Source of the DNA: an uncultured Lachnospiraceae bacterium
GTDB lineage: Bacteria > Bacillota > Clostridia > Lachnospirales > Lachnospiraceae
DNA length: 64,000 bases
NCBI GenBank assembly: GCA_910585545.1
Contig: CAJUFN010000009.1
Coordinates: forward strand, 28,304-92,303
Reading direction: 5' to 3'
The notes under the pieces were generated by a model. It did no database searches, was not told where the DNA came from, and was given only the letters and a program-made list of their open reading frames with translations. The translations under genes and the position numbers were made by a program. Position 1 is the first letter of the stretch, and each line of letters starts with the position of its first letter. Below, piece after piece: positions 34,148 to 43,308 of the stretch.

Positions 34148-35470
34148 ATGGATTTGTTTGAATACATGAGAGAAAGCAATAAAAAGCAAGAGTCGCCGCT
34201 TGCGTCCAGGATGCGTCCGGCAACGCTGGAAGAGGTTGTTGGACAGCAGCATATTATTGGGAAGGATAAGTTACTATATCGTGCAATTAAAGCAGACAAG
34301 CTAAGTTCTATTATTTTTTACGGACCGCCGGGAACGGGAAAGACGACGCTTGCAAAAATCATTGCAAATACAACCAGTGCGGAATTTACACAGATTAATG
34401 CCACTGCTTCGGGAAAAAAAGATATGGAGGAAGTGATAAAAAAGGCGCAGGATATGCTTGGCATGTATCAGAAAAAAACGATTTTATTTGTGGATGAGAT
34501 TCATAGATTTAATAAGGGGCAGCAGGATTATCTTTTGCCGTTTGTAGAAGATGGGACGATTATCTTGATTGGCGCAACGACAGAAAATCCGTATTTTGAA
34601 GTGAATAGCGCTTTGATTTCACGTTCGATTATATTTGAACTGAATCCTTTGGCAAAGGAAGATGTGAAGATTTTGATTAGGCGTGCTGTGTACGATGAGA
34701 AAAAAGGGATGGGAAGCTATGGAGCGGTGATAAGTGAAGATGCCGAAGAGTTCTTGGCAGATATTGTAGGCGGAGATGCAAGATCTGCACTCAATGCTGT
34801 GGAACTTGGTGTTTTGACGACGCAGCGTGGCGAAGACGGCAAAATCCATCTGACGTTAGAGGTAATGTCAGAATGTATTCAGAAACGCGTAGTCCGTTAT
34901 GATAAAACTGGTGATAATCATTATGATACCATATCTGCATTTATCAAAAGTATGCGAGGCTCCGACCCGGATGCGGCAGTATATTATCTTGCTAAAATGC
35001 TTTACGCAGGTGAAGACATCAAATTTATTGCAAGAAGAATTATGATATGTGCGGCAGAAGATGTCGGAAACGCAGATCCAATGGCACTTACAGTTGCAGT
35101 ATCTGCAGCTCAGGCAGTTGAACGAATTGGAATGCCCGAAGCACAAATTATATTATCTCAGGCAGTATTATATGTTGCAACTGCACCAAAAAGTAACTCT
35201 GCAGTCAATGCAATCAGTAGCGCAATGGAAAATGTTCGTCGATATAAAACAAGTGTACCGCCACATTTGCAAGACGCGCATTATAAAGGCGCAGAAAATT
35301 TCGGACATGGAATCGGTTATAAATATGCACATAATTATCCAAATCATTACGTGAAACAACAGTATATGCCATCTGAAATTCTGGGGACGAAGTTTTACGA
35401 AGCAAGTAAAAACGGATATGAAAAACAGATTCAGGCATGGCTTGCTAAATTAGCGTCAGAGGGTTTTTAA
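34148..35470 (+). CDS. rarA: Replication-associated recombination protein RarA
   Basis: A 440-residue AAA+ ATPase. It shows PLASRMRPATLEEVVGQQHI, Walker A FYGPPGTGKTTLAKII (~57-72), Walker B LFVDEIHRF, sensor TTENPYFEVN and the MgsA C-terminal tetramerisation region (KGAENFGHGIGYKYAHNYP). It acts at stalled replication forks. The ATG at 34148 has the best ribosome-binding-site spacing (AGGAG plus six bases). The last codons (ASEGF and stop) lie inside the 42-bp palindrome at 35448-35489, so the native C-terminus may have been altered by this element. Confidence 0.94.
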   Translation: MDLFEYMRESNKKQESPLASRMRPATLEEVVGQQHIIGKDKLLYRAIKADKLSSIIFYGPPGTGKTTLAKIIANTTSAEFTQINATASGKKDMEEVIKKAQDMLGMYQKKTILFVDEIHRFNKGQQDYLLPFVEDGTIILIGATTENPYFEVNSALISRSIIFELNPLAKEDVKILIRRAVYDEKKGMGSYGAVISEDAEEFLADIVGGDARSALNAVELGVLTTQRGEDGKIHLTLEVMSECIQKRVVRYDKTGDNHYDTISAFIKSMRGSDPDAAVYYLAKMLYAGEDIKFIARRIMICAAEDVGNADPMALTVAVSAAQAVERIGMPEAQIILSQAVLYVATAPKSNSAVNAISSAMENVRRYKTSVPPHLQDAHYKGAENFGHGIGYKYAHNYPNHYVKQQYMPSEILGTKFYEASKNGYEKQIQAWLAKLASEGF

Positions 35471-35489
35471 AAACCCTCTGACGCTAATT
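35448..35489. terminator. Perfect 42-bp palindrome over the rarA stop codon
   Basis: The arms AATTAGCGTCAGAGGGTTTTT (one base over 20 if read whole; 21 bp each) are exact complements with no loop. They can act as a terminator for rarA. The core GTCAGAGG-x-TTTTT and complement recurs at 35727-35768. Confidence 0.75.
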
Positions 35490-35726
35490 CAGTGTTTGAC
35501 ACAATTCTGACAATAATAATGCAAATAAACATGGGGAATTTAGAAAATGAGAAATAGAGAAAAACATCAAAAAGAATGTTTTGGGTAGAATTGAGTTAAC
35601 AAATCAAAAAATAGTGATTCGACGGGGATAGAGGATATCAATATATACTTAAAAATAAAGAAAATAAATTGTATGACAAATACAAGAAGAATCTTTAGAA
35701 ATGAAAAGAAAAGTAGGCGATTACAA

Positions 35727-35768
35727 AAAAACCGTCAGAGGCTTTTTAAAAACCCTCTGACGGTTTTT
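35727..35768 (-). terminator. Second 42-bp palindrome, terminator of the DUF4364 operon
   Basis: AAAAACCGTCAGAGG pairs with CCTCTGACGGTTTTT with one mismatch in 21 bp. It lies 13 bp after the DUF4364 stop on the minus strand. The stretch 35490-35726 between the two palindromes is AT-rich and holds no gene that I can see. Confidence 0.75.
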
Positions 35769-35780
35769 AGACCGATGGTT

Positions 35781-36293
35781 TTAAAGTAGTTTTTCCATGA
35801 TAGCAGCATAGACGTCTTGGCTTCGTTGTGTCCAGTTGGTTGCGATTGTTTTGGCTTCATTTTCAGAAGGAACAGTGAGCGTAAGGTCGATAAGGGGTGA
35901 GCCATCCTCAATGGCTTGACATTTAACGGAGAAATCAAAGTTTTCGTTGCGAAAATAGTCTGCTTTTACCGATACTTGATCTTTTAAAGAGTAGCGTTTT
36001 TCGCAGAGAAAGGTGTCGATATCGGTCTGGATTTCTGGGGAAATTTTGTTGTGGAAGAATTTGATGGTTTGTGCACCTTCATCTGTCAGATGATAAAAGG
36101 TACGGCTATGGAGTTGTTCTTCGCGCAAAAGTCCGGATTCTACCATTTCAGAAATCACTTGTTGGAGTTTAAAGTAGGTAGTGTAACCTTTATCTAAAAT
36201 AAATTCGGAAATCTGTCCATTCGTAAGAGGAAAATCTATTTTCTTTAGCATATAGAGAATCATTAGTTTATAAAGTGTAAATGTATCCGTCAT
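35781..36293 (-). CDS. DUF4364 family protein
   Basis: A 170-residue protein with an N-terminal winged-helix-like part (LYKLMILYMLKKIDFPLTNG, LQQVISEMVESGLL, RTFYHLTDEG) and a C-terminal mixed domain ending in NWTQRSQDVYAAIMEKL. It matches DUF4364, a Clostridia family probably related to PadR/MarR-type regulators but without known function. It is 10 bp downstream of the radical-SAM gene in a minus-strand operon. Confidence 0.85.
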   Translation of the reverse strand: MTDTFTLYKLMILYMLKKIDFPLTNGQISEFILDKGYTTYFKLQQVISEMVESGLLREEQLHSRTFYHLTDEGAQTIKFFHNKISPEIQTDIDTFLCEKRYSLKDQVSVKADYFRNENFDFSVKCQAIEDGSPLIDLTLTVPSENEAKTIATNWTQRSQDVYAAIMEKLL

Positions 36294-36303
36294 AAGGTCC
36301 TTT

Positions 36304-37245
36304 CTAATCCGGTAGGTAATCCATGCCTTGCCGGATATTGTGTTCTTTTAAATATTTTTGTAATTGATTAAGCACATAGCGTTTGCTGCCGGTCCAAAGA
36401 GGTGCAATCAAATGTGATTTCGGCCCATCACCAGTTAGCCGGTGAACGGTGATATCCGGATTTAAGTGTGCAAGACAAAGACCCAGAGTATGAAAATATT
36501 CTTCCATATCCGGAAGATGGAACGAAGTTTGCATATAATAGCCGGCAAGATCGGTATCGTCCAGCACATGAAGCAGCTGCAGCTTGATTCCCTGAATTTT
36601 ACAATGATTTAGATAGGAAATCGTTGCGAGCATGTCATCTACAGTTTCACCAGGCAGATAGAGAATCACATGGACAATTACCTGAATTCCGATAGTATGA
36701 AGACGGTCTAGCGCATCTTCAAACACCGACAACGGATAACCTCGTCGGATGAAAGAAGCGGACGCTTCATGAATTGTCTGTAGCCCAAGCTCAATCCACA
36801 CAGGTTTTTGTTGATTCAATCTGGAAAGCAATGAAAGAATTTCATCATCAAGGCAGTCGGGCCTTGTAGCAATTGATAAAATCTTTACTTCCGGGTCAGC
36901 TATGGCTTCTGTAAAAATGCGTTCCAGATAGGAGATAGGTGCGTAAGTATTAGTGTATGCCTGAAAATAAGCGATATAACCGTTCCCGTTATATTTTCCA
37001 GAGATTTTTTTCTTCTGTGAGATAAGCTGCTTTTTAATAGAAGCAGACGCATTTCCGGCAAAATCTCCGGAACCGCCTGCACTACAGAAGATACACCCGC
37101 GGTTTCCCAAGGCTCCATCCCGATTTGGACAGGTCATTCCACCATTTAGAGACAATTTATAAAGTTTTTGTCCGTAAATCGTTTTCAGTTCGTAGTCAAG
37201 AGAGCGATAGCGCTTCTCTCCCCAATAAGATAAGTGACTTGTCAA
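36304..37245 (-). CDS. Radical SAM protein, TIGR01212 (YhcC) family
   Basis: A 313-residue radical SAM enzyme. The cluster cysteines are C39, C51 and C54 in CPNRDGALGNRGCIFC, the spacing seen in YhcC/TIGR01212 proteins. FQAYTNTYAPISYLERIF, IATRPDCLDDEIL and WIELGLQTIHEASASFIRRG follow. Substrate unknown; the family is related to Elp3-like enzymes and may modify RNA. The start codon is TTG at 37245 with AAAGGA upstream. It forms an operon with the DUF4364 gene. Confidence 0.88.
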   Translation of the reverse strand: MTSHLSYWGEKRYRSLDYELKTIYGQKLYKLSLNGGMTCPNRDGALGNRGCIFCSAGGSGDFAGNASASIKKQLISQKKKISGKYNGNGYIAYFQAYTNTYAPISYLERIFTEAIADPEVKILSIATRPDCLDDEILSLLSRLNQQKPVWIELGLQTIHEASASFIRRGYPLSVFEDALDRLHTIGIQVIVHVILYLPGETVDDMLATISYLNHCKIQGIKLQLLHVLDDTDLAGYYMQTSFHLPDMEEYFHTLGLCLAHLNPDITVHRLTGDGPKSHLIAPLWTGSKRYVLNQLQKYLKEHNIRQGMDYLPD

Positions 37246-37509
37246 ATATATTCGTTTCCTTTCTGAAAAGTGATTCTGAAAAATTGCCTTAATAAAAATA
37301 TCTTATCATATGATAGCATTATCCGAAAGGCAAATCAACTGAATGCTTAAGTAAAAATCAACTGAAAAATTTACTTTCTATTTTAAAAGAAATAGTGTAT
37401 AATACCTTTCATACGTTATATCAGAAGTCTTGTCGGACAAAGCTCCCCATGAAAATACAAAAAGAGAATTTAGATAAAATGAAAAATAGATGTAAGAAAG
37501 GATAAATAT

Positions 37510-38835
37510 ATGAAGGAAAAATATGAATCGTTATCGCTTACTGCGTTGCGTGATGTGGCGAAGGCTCGTGGATTAAGAGGTATTTCAACATTGAAAAAAG
37601 CTGAACTTGTGGAGGCAATGCTGGCAGAAGATGAAAAAGACAGCGTGAAAGAAGTAAAAGAAGAAATTAAAAGTGAAAAGTCAGGAACAATGGATATCGA
37701 ACAGTTGGATAGCGGATTGACAGCGAATGGTATCTTGGAAGTCATGCCGGATGGATATGGATTTATCCGAAGTGAGAACTACCTTCCAGGGGAAAATGAT
37801 GTGTATGTATCTCCATCGCAGATTCGCAGATTCAATCTGAAAACAGGTGATATTATTTCCGGAAATACCAGAATCAAGACGCAGTCTGAGAAATTCAGTG
37901 CGCTTTTATATGTAACAAGAATCAATGGAATTCATCCGGCAGAAGCAAGCAAGAGAAGAGATTTTGGAGATCTGACACCAATTTTTCCAAACGAAAGGCT
38001 GCGCCTGGAAAACGAAAAAAGTTCCGTGGCGATGCGAGTAGCGGATTTGCTCTCCCCAATCGGAAAGGGACAGAGGGGAATGATCGTATCTCCTCCGAAA
38101 GCCGGAAAAACAACGCTTTTGAAAGAAGTAGCGCTTTCCGTACAGAACAATAATCCGGAAGTCCATCTGCTCATTCTTCTGATTGACGAACGTCCGGAAG
38201 AAGTTACGGACATTAAAGAGACCATCGAAGGACCAAATGTAGAAGTTATCTATTCCACATTTGACGAGCTTCCGGAACACCATAAACGTGTATCTGAGAT
38301 GGTAATAGAACGTGCAAAGCGTCTCGTAGAGCATAAGAAAGACGTCATGATCATTCTTGACAGTATCACAAGGCTTGCAAGAGCATATAACTTGACCGTT
38401 CCGCCAAGTGGACGAACTTTGTCAGGAGGTCTTGATCCGGCCGCACTGCATATGCCAAAGCGCTTTTTCGGTGCTGCAAGAAATATGAGAGAGGGCGGAA
38501 GCCTTACAATTCTTGCGTCTGCGCTTGTAGAGACAGGAAGCAAGATGGACGATGTCATTTACGAAGAATTCAAAGGAACCGGTAATATGGAACTTGTGCT
38601 TGACCGCAAACTATCCGAGAAGAGAATCTTTCCGGCGATTGATATACCAAAATCCAGTACCAGAAGAGAGGATCTGCTCCTTACGCAGGAAGAACAAGAG
38701 GCAGTATTTGTGATGCGCCGTGCGTTAAATGGTATGAAAACGGATGAAGCGATCGATAATATTCTTAATATGTTTGCAAGAACAAAGAACAATAAAGAAT
38801 TTATTCAAGTCGTGAAAAAGACAAAACTGGTATAA
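37510..38835 (+). CDS. rho: Transcription termination factor Rho
   Basis: A 441-residue Rho. The N-terminal SAP-like Rho_N domain (SLTALRDVAKARGLRGISTL) is followed by an acidic and basic linker, the cold-shock-like RNA-binding domain (GYGFIRSENYLPGENDVYVS, ~80-100) and the ATPase domain with P-loop VSPPKAGKTTLLKEVA (~192-207). ILLIDERPEEVTD and the Q-loop/R-loop region LARAYNLTVPPSGRTLSGGL follow. It is a hexameric RNA helicase that ends transcription. AAAGGA precedes the start. AAATCAACTGAA occurs twice, 23 bp apart, upstream (37332 and 37355). Confidence 0.96.
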   Translation: MKEKYESLSLTALRDVAKARGLRGISTLKKAELVEAMLAEDEKDSVKEVKEEIKSEKSGTMDIEQLDSGLTANGILEVMPDGYGFIRSENYLPGENDVYVSPSQIRRFNLKTGDIISGNTRIKTQSEKFSALLYVTRINGIHPAEASKRRDFGDLTPIFPNERLRLENEKSSVAMRVADLLSPIGKGQRGMIVSPPKAGKTTLLKEVALSVQNNNPEVHLLILLIDERPEEVTDIKETIEGPNVEVIYSTFDELPEHHKRVSEMVIERAKRLVEHKKDVMIILDSITRLARAYNLTVPPSGRTLSGGLDPAALHMPKRFFGAARNMREGGSLTILASALVETGSKMDDVIYEEFKGTGNMELVLDRKLSEKRIFPAIDIPKSSTRREDLLLTQEEQEAVFVMRRALNGMKTDEAIDNILNMFARTKNNKEFIQVVKKTKLV

Positions 38836-38889
38836 GAATTTTGATGTGATAAGAAATTTCCCGAAAAAATGAATTTCTTAGAAAACAGC

Positions 38890-38918
38890 TTGCAAATGTA
38901 AAGGAATTATGATACAAT
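38890..38918 (+). promoter_or_regulatory. Promoter of rpmE
   Basis: TTGCAA (38890-38895) and TACAAT (38913-38918) are separated by 17 bp, about 115 bp before the rpmE ATG. Confidence 0.65.
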
Positions 38919-38939
38919 AACAAAGCTGTTTAGAAAAGA

Positions 38940-39010
38940 CAATACATGCAGGCAGCCACCGGCTGCAAGACAACTTGCGAAGGCATGGGGCCTCGCGTGA
39001 ATGAGAAATA
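38940..39010 (+). promoter_or_regulatory. Structured leader of rpmE
   Basis: The untranslated leader can form two adjacent hairpins: GCAGCC-ACC-GGCTGC (about 38951-38965) and GCGA/GGC with GGCCTCGC (about 38978-38998). This is compatible with L31 feedback or zinc-linked control; no known leader class is matched. Confidence 0.4.
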
Positions 39011-39031
39011 TAGAATAACGAGGTGAAAATC

Positions 39032-39232
39032 ATGAGAGAAGGAATACATCCAAATTACCATCAGGCAACTGTAACATGTAACTGTGGAAACACATTTGTG
39101 ACAGGTTCTACAAAAGAAGATATCCACGTAGAAATCTGCTCTAAATGTCATCCATTCTACACAGGTCAGCAGAAAGCAGCTCAGGCTCGCGGACGTGTAG
39201 ATAAGTTCAACAAAAAATACGGAATCAAATAA
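39032..39232 (+). CDS. rpmE: 50S ribosomal protein L31 (zinc-binding type)
   Basis: A 66-residue L31. It opens REGIHPNYHQATVTCNCGN and has the four zinc ligands CNC and CSKCHPFYTG, so it is the C+ form that is lost or replaced under zinc limitation. FNKKYGIK ends the protein. The ATG at 39032 follows CGAGGTG; an in-frame ATG three codons upstream is not used. It lies downstream of rho in the usual Clostridia order. Confidence 0.96.
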   Translation: MREGIHPNYHQATVTCNCGNTFVTGSTKEDIHVEICSKCHPFYTGQQKAAQARGRVDKFNKKYGIK

Positions 39233-39248
39233 GAATGAACAATTAAGA

Positions 39249-39278
39249 CAGGATTGCCGTTTGGCAGTCCTTCTTTTC
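39249..39278 (+). terminator. Terminator of rpmE
   Basis: AGGATTGCC and GGCAGTCCT form a stem with a GTTT loop, followed by TCTTTT, 16 bp after the stop codon. Confidence 0.75.
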
Positions 39279-39328
39279 ATATAATAAGGAATGTGATAAG
39301 AAACAGTTTTGTTCAAAGGAGTTTTTAT

Positions 39329-40273
39329 ATGAAATCATCAAATATCGGCGGCCAGGCAGTTTTAGAAGGCATCATGATGAAAAATGAAGAAGAATATGCC
39401 GTTGCGGTAAGAAAGCCGGACGGCGAGATTGAAGTGAAGGTAGATACATATGAGGGCGTGGCAAAAAAGCTTGGAGAGATAAAAAAGATTCCATTTATCA
39501 GAGGAATCTTCAGTTTTGTGGATTCTCTCGTGCTGGGGATGAGCACGCTTATGTATTCTGCAAGTTTCTGGGAGGACGAAGAGGAGCCGGAGAAAGCACT
39601 TACAGAAGCGGAATTAAGAAAGCAGGAAAAACAGGAAAAGTTTATGATGGGAGGAACCATTGCGTTTTCGATTGTGTTCGCAGTAGCTATTTTTATGGTA
39701 TTGCCATATGTGCTGACGACTTTTCTTAAACGATTTGATTTGTCGGCAGGCATGTTTGCAGTATGCGAAGGCATCATTAAGATTTTGATTTTCTTTGGCT
39801 ACATACTTATGATCTCTCAGATGAAAGATATCAAGCGCGTATTTATGTATCATGGATCCGAGCACAAATGCATTAATTGCATTGAACATGGCTTGGAACT
39901 TACGGTAGAAAACGTCAAGAAAAGTTCCAGATTACACAAACGCTGCGGAACAAGTTTTCTTTTGTTTGTTATGATCGTAAGTATTATACTGCATTTTTTT
40001 GTGCGTTTTGATTCGGGAGTCTGGAATGTAATTGCAAGAATCCTGCTGGTTCCTGTCATAGCAGGTATTTCTTATGAACTGATCAAATGGGCTGGAAATA
40101 GCGAGAATAAAATTATCGGGACGTTAAGCATACCAGGGTTGATGCTTCAAAAGATTACAACGAAAGAGCCGGAAGACGATATGATCGAGGTTGCCATTCG
40201 TGCGGTAGAAGCGGTATTTGACTGGGAGGCCTACAGAGAAGAGAATTTTGGGGAGGCTGTTCATGACGTATAG
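39329..40273 (+). CDS. DUF1385 membrane protein (YqhQ-like)
   Basis: A 314-residue protein. It has the DUF1385 signature NIGGQAVLEGIMMKNEEEYA at the N-terminus, then helices at about 105-135 and 145-170. YHGSEHKCINCIEHGLELTV (~173) and two further helices follow. The function of the family is unsettled. The gene sits between rpmE and prmC-prfA in many Firmicutes. The ATG at 39329 follows AAAGGAG. It overlaps prmC by 11 bp. Confidence 0.9.
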   Translation: MKSSNIGGQAVLEGIMMKNEEEYAVAVRKPDGEIEVKVDTYEGVAKKLGEIKKIPFIRGIFSFVDSLVLGMSTLMYSASFWEDEEEPEKALTEAELRKQEKQEKFMMGGTIAFSIVFAVAIFMVLPYVLTTFLKRFDLSAGMFAVCEGIIKILIFFGYILMISQMKDIKRVFMYHGSEHKCINCIEHGLELTVENVKKSSRLHKRCGTSFLLFVMIVSIILHFFVRFDSGVWNVIARILLVPVIAGISYELIKWAGNSENKIIGTLSIPGLMLQKITTKEPEDDMIEVAIRAVEAVFDWEAYREENFGEAVHDV

Positions 40274-41174
40274 AGAACTGTGCCGTTATGGAGAAGCATT
40301 TCTAAATGAAAGCGATATAAAAGATTATAAGATGGATGCATGGCTTTTGATGGAATATGTGACTGGATTTGACAGAACCGCATATTTCATGCGCGCAGAT
40401 GAAGCGATAGAAGAAAATCAAAAGGCAAAGTATCTGGAATTGCTAAGACAGCGCGGAAAAAGGATTCCGCTGCAGCATTTGACCAAAGAGCAGGAGTTTA
40501 TGGGGCTGAAATTTAAAGTCAATGAGCATGTGCTTATTCCGCGACAGGATACGGAGATACTCGTAGATACGGCGATTACAGTATTAGAAAAAAAGATGCA
40601 GGAAAAAGCCCTGAAAGGACAGATATCAAAAGAGGACATGAACCTTACTGTGCTTGATATGTGTACCGGTTCCGGCTGTATTCCAATCAGTATAGAAAAA
40701 ATGCTGGAACAAACATACGGCGCCAATAAGCTTTCGTTAGCTATGGGTGTGGATATTTCTGCAAAAGCATTGCAGGTTGCAAGGGAAAATGGAGCAATGC
40801 TGAAAGCAAAGACGAAGTGGACAAAGAGCGATCTGTTCACAGAGGTGGAAGGAACATTTGATGTTATTACCTCGAATCCGCCGTATATCAGGACTGCGGT
40901 GATTGAAGAGCTGGAAGAAGAAGTAAGACTGCATGACCCAAGAATTGCGTTGGATGGGAAAGAAGATGGTCTTTATTTCTATAGAAGAATTGTAAATGAA
41001 TGTGTTCCGTTTCTGAAGGAGAATGGTTGGATTTTATTTGAAATCGGACATGACCAGGCAGAAGACGTGAGCGCTGTCTTAAGGCAAAATGGATTTACGC
41101 ATATCGGTGTGAAAAAAGACTTGGCAGGACTTGACCGGGTTGTATTTGCCATGTACAATAGTCAGGAGAAATAG
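40263..41174 (+). CDS. prmC: Peptide chain release factor N5-glutamine methyltransferase
   Basis: A 303-residue PrmC. The N-terminal helical domain (LLMEYVTGFDRTAYF) is followed by HVLIPRQDTEILVDTAI, the SAM-binding motif VLDMCTGSGCIPISI (~133) and the NPPY motif in TSNPPYIRT (~205). It methylates the GGQ glutamine of release factors, and the RF1 gene lies 13 bp downstream. The ATG at 40263 follows GGGGAGG. Confidence 0.95.
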   Translation: MTYRELCRYGEAFLNESDIKDYKMDAWLLMEYVTGFDRTAYFMRADEAIEENQKAKYLELLRQRGKRIPLQHLTKEQEFMGLKFKVNEHVLIPRQDTEILVDTAITVLEKKMQEKALKGQISKEDMNLTVLDMCTGSGCIPISIEKMLEQTYGANKLSLAMGVDISAKALQVARENGAMLKAKTKWTKSDLFTEVEGTFDVITSNPPYIRTAVIEELEEEVRLHDPRIALDGKEDGLYFYRRIVNECVPFLKENGWILFEIGHDQAEDVSAVLRQNGFTHIGVKKDLAGLDRVVFAMYNSQEK

Positions 41175-41187
41175 GAGGAAAATAGAA

Positions 41188-42261
41188 ATGTTTGACAGAT
41201 TAGAAGATTTGATCATTCGCTATGAAGAGCTTATGAGCGAACTGCAGGAGCCGGACGTAGCAAATGATCCTGCGCGTTTTCGAAAACTTATGAAAGAACA
41301 GAATGATTTGACGCCAATCGTAGAAGCATATAAAGAATATAAAAGCAGTAAGCAGGCGATCGAGGACAGTCTTCTTATGTTAGAAGAAGAAAGCGATGAA
41401 GAGATGCGTGAGCTTGCAAAAGAGGAACTCAATGATTCCAAAAAACGTGTGGAAGAATTAGAACGTGAGCTTAAGATCCTTCTTCTGCCAAAAGACCCGA
41501 ATGATGAGAAGAACGTTATCGTGGAAATCCGTGCCGGCGCAGGCGGAGATGAGGCAGCGCTGTTTGCGGCAGAAATCTATCGTATGTATGTACATTATGC
41601 AGAAGCAAGACGTTGGAAAGTCGAGACAATGGAGATGGAAGAAATCGGTATCGGCGGCATGAAATATGTAACATTTATGGTTACCGGAAAAGGCGCTTAT
41701 TCTGTAATGAAATATGAGTCTGGCGTACATCGTGTACAGCGTGTGCCAGAAACAGAATCCGGCGGACGAATCCATACCTCTACCATTACCGTGGCGGTGA
41801 TGCCAGAAGCAGAAGAGGTCGATGTGGAAATCAACGAAAAAGACATTCGTATTGATGTTATGCGTGCGTCCGGAAACGGCGGACAGTGCGTCAATACAAC
41901 TGATTCTGCGGTAAGACTTACGCATTACCCAACAGGCATCGTTGTGTATAGCCAGACAGAAAAATCACAGCTCCAGAATAAGGCGAAGGCATTTGCACTG
42001 CTTCGTGCAAAGCTCTATGACATCGAATGTCAGAAGGCACATGATGCAGAAGCAGAAGCGAGACGAAGCCAGATTGGTACCGGGGACCGTTCCGAGAAAA
42101 TCAGAACATACAACTTCCCTCAGGGACGTGTGACAGACCATCGAATCGGTTTGACTTTATATAAACTGGATAAGATCATGAACGGTGATATCCAGGAGAT
42201 TATTGATGCATGTATCGCAGCCGACCAGGCAGCGAAATTGGCAAAATTGCAGGAGAATTAA
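41188..42261 (+). CDS. prfA: Peptide chain release factor 1
   Basis: A 357-residue RF1. GGQ lies at about 231-233 in SGNGGQCVNTTDSAVRLTH and promotes peptidyl-tRNA hydrolysis. The codon-recognition domain includes HRVQRVPETESGGRIHTST. The N-terminal part is helical. RF1 reads UAA and UAG. AGGAGG precedes the ATG at 41188. It ends at a strong terminator and is coupled with prmC, its modifying enzyme. Confidence 0.97.
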   Translation: MFDRLEDLIIRYEELMSELQEPDVANDPARFRKLMKEQNDLTPIVEAYKEYKSSKQAIEDSLLMLEEESDEEMRELAKEELNDSKKRVEELERELKILLLPKDPNDEKNVIVEIRAGAGGDEAALFAAEIYRMYVHYAEARRWKVETMEMEEIGIGGMKYVTFMVTGKGAYSVMKYESGVHRVQRVPETESGGRIHTSTITVAVMPEAEEVDVEINEKDIRIDVMRASGNGGQCVNTTDSAVRLTHYPTGIVVYSQTEKSQLQNKAKAFALLRAKLYDIECQKAHDAEAEARRSQIGTGDRSEKIRTYNFPQGRVTDHRIGLTLYKLDKIMNGDIQEIIDACIAADQAAKLAKLQEN

Positions 42262-42269
42262 TTGAAAGG

Positions 42270-42302
42270 GGAACGTAGCTTTTTAATCTACGTTCTCTTT
42301 TT
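42270..42302 (+). terminator. Terminator of prmC-prfA
   Basis: GAACGTAG and CTACGTTC form a perfect stem followed by TCTTTTT. Confidence 0.85.
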
Positions 42303-42392
42303 GCATGAGACAAATGTTAAAAAATGTGGTATACTAAAGAACAGTTTGAAAAGAGAAGAAAGTAGTTTAAGGGTGCAAAGGGGCAGGTGTTT

Positions 42393-43292
42393 ATGGAATT
42401 AGAATTTAAGAGACCTCAGCTGGAAGACAAAGAGCTGATTGAACATTATTTTAGGACATACCCGTCAAGAAGCTGTGAACGTACATTTATCAATGTATTT
42501 TTGTGGGCAAGGTTCTACGGGGTTGGATATGCGGTGATCGAGGATACGCTTGTGTTCCAGTCGAAGGATGAGAAGAAGTTTACCTTTACTTATCCGGCAG
42601 GTGAGAAGGAAGATATTAAAAGGGCGATTGAGGTATTGATGGAATATAGCCGTGAGAACGCTGTGCCATTTGCTATGCATAATGTGACTGAGGAACAGGC
42701 CGAGCAGTTAGAAGAGCTGTTCCCGGGAATGTTCGAGGTGGAATATAATAGAGATATCGCGGATTATATATATGAGACGGAAAAGCTTGCGACGCTTTCG
42801 GGTAAGAAGCTGCATGGAAAGAGGAACCACATTAATAAATTCAAGGCGATGTATGATGATTGGTCCTATGAGAGCTTGAGCGAAGAGAATCTGGAGGAGT
42901 GTTTCCAGATGGCATTAAAATGGCGTCAGCAAAACGGCTGCGAGGAAGACGAAGAGAAGAATTCCGAGATGTGTGTGACGATGAATTCCCTGCGTCTGTT
43001 TAAAGAGCTTGGCGCGGTAGGCGGGCTTTTGAGAGTGAATGGAGAGATTGTCGCATTTACGATGGGAGAACCGATATGTGAGGATACCTTTGTCGTGCAT
43101 ATCGAGAAAGCATTTGCCGATGTGGAAGGCGCATATCCTATGATCAACCAGCAGTTTGTGCAGCATGAGTGTATGGATTATCTGTATGTGAACCGTGAGG
43201 AAGACACAGGTGCAGAAGGGCTTCGTAAGGCAAAACTTTCATACAGGCCGGTATTATTGATAGAAAAAGGAATCGCGAGAATAAAACAGTAA
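42393..43292 (+). CDS. DUF2156 / phosphatidylglycerol lysyltransferase-domain protein
   Basis: A 299-residue soluble protein with the tandem GNAT-like fold of DUF2156. It shows RSCERTFINVFLWARFYGVG (~27), KLHGKRNHINKFKAMYDDWS (~141) and a C-terminal block with VGGLLRVNGEIVAFTMGEP and AYPMINQQFVQHE. There are no flippase helices, so it is not a full MprF. It may use aminoacyl-tRNA or acyl-CoA as donor; function is not established. The ATG at 42393 is chosen over one two codons upstream. The next gene follows at 16 bp. Confidence 0.85.
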   Translation: MELEFKRPQLEDKELIEHYFRTYPSRSCERTFINVFLWARFYGVGYAVIEDTLVFQSKDEKKFTFTYPAGEKEDIKRAIEVLMEYSRENAVPFAMHNVTEEQAEQLEELFPGMFEVEYNRDIADYIYETEKLATLSGKKLHGKRNHINKFKAMYDDWSYESLSEENLEECFQMALKWRQQNGCEEDEEKNSEMCVTMNSLRLFKELGAVGGLLRVNGEIVAFTMGEPICEDTFVVHIEKAFADVEGAYPMINQQFVQHECMDYLYVNREEDTGAEGLRKAKLSYRPVLLIEKGIARIKQ

Positions 43293-43308
43293 AGGAGACA
43301 GAAGTAAT

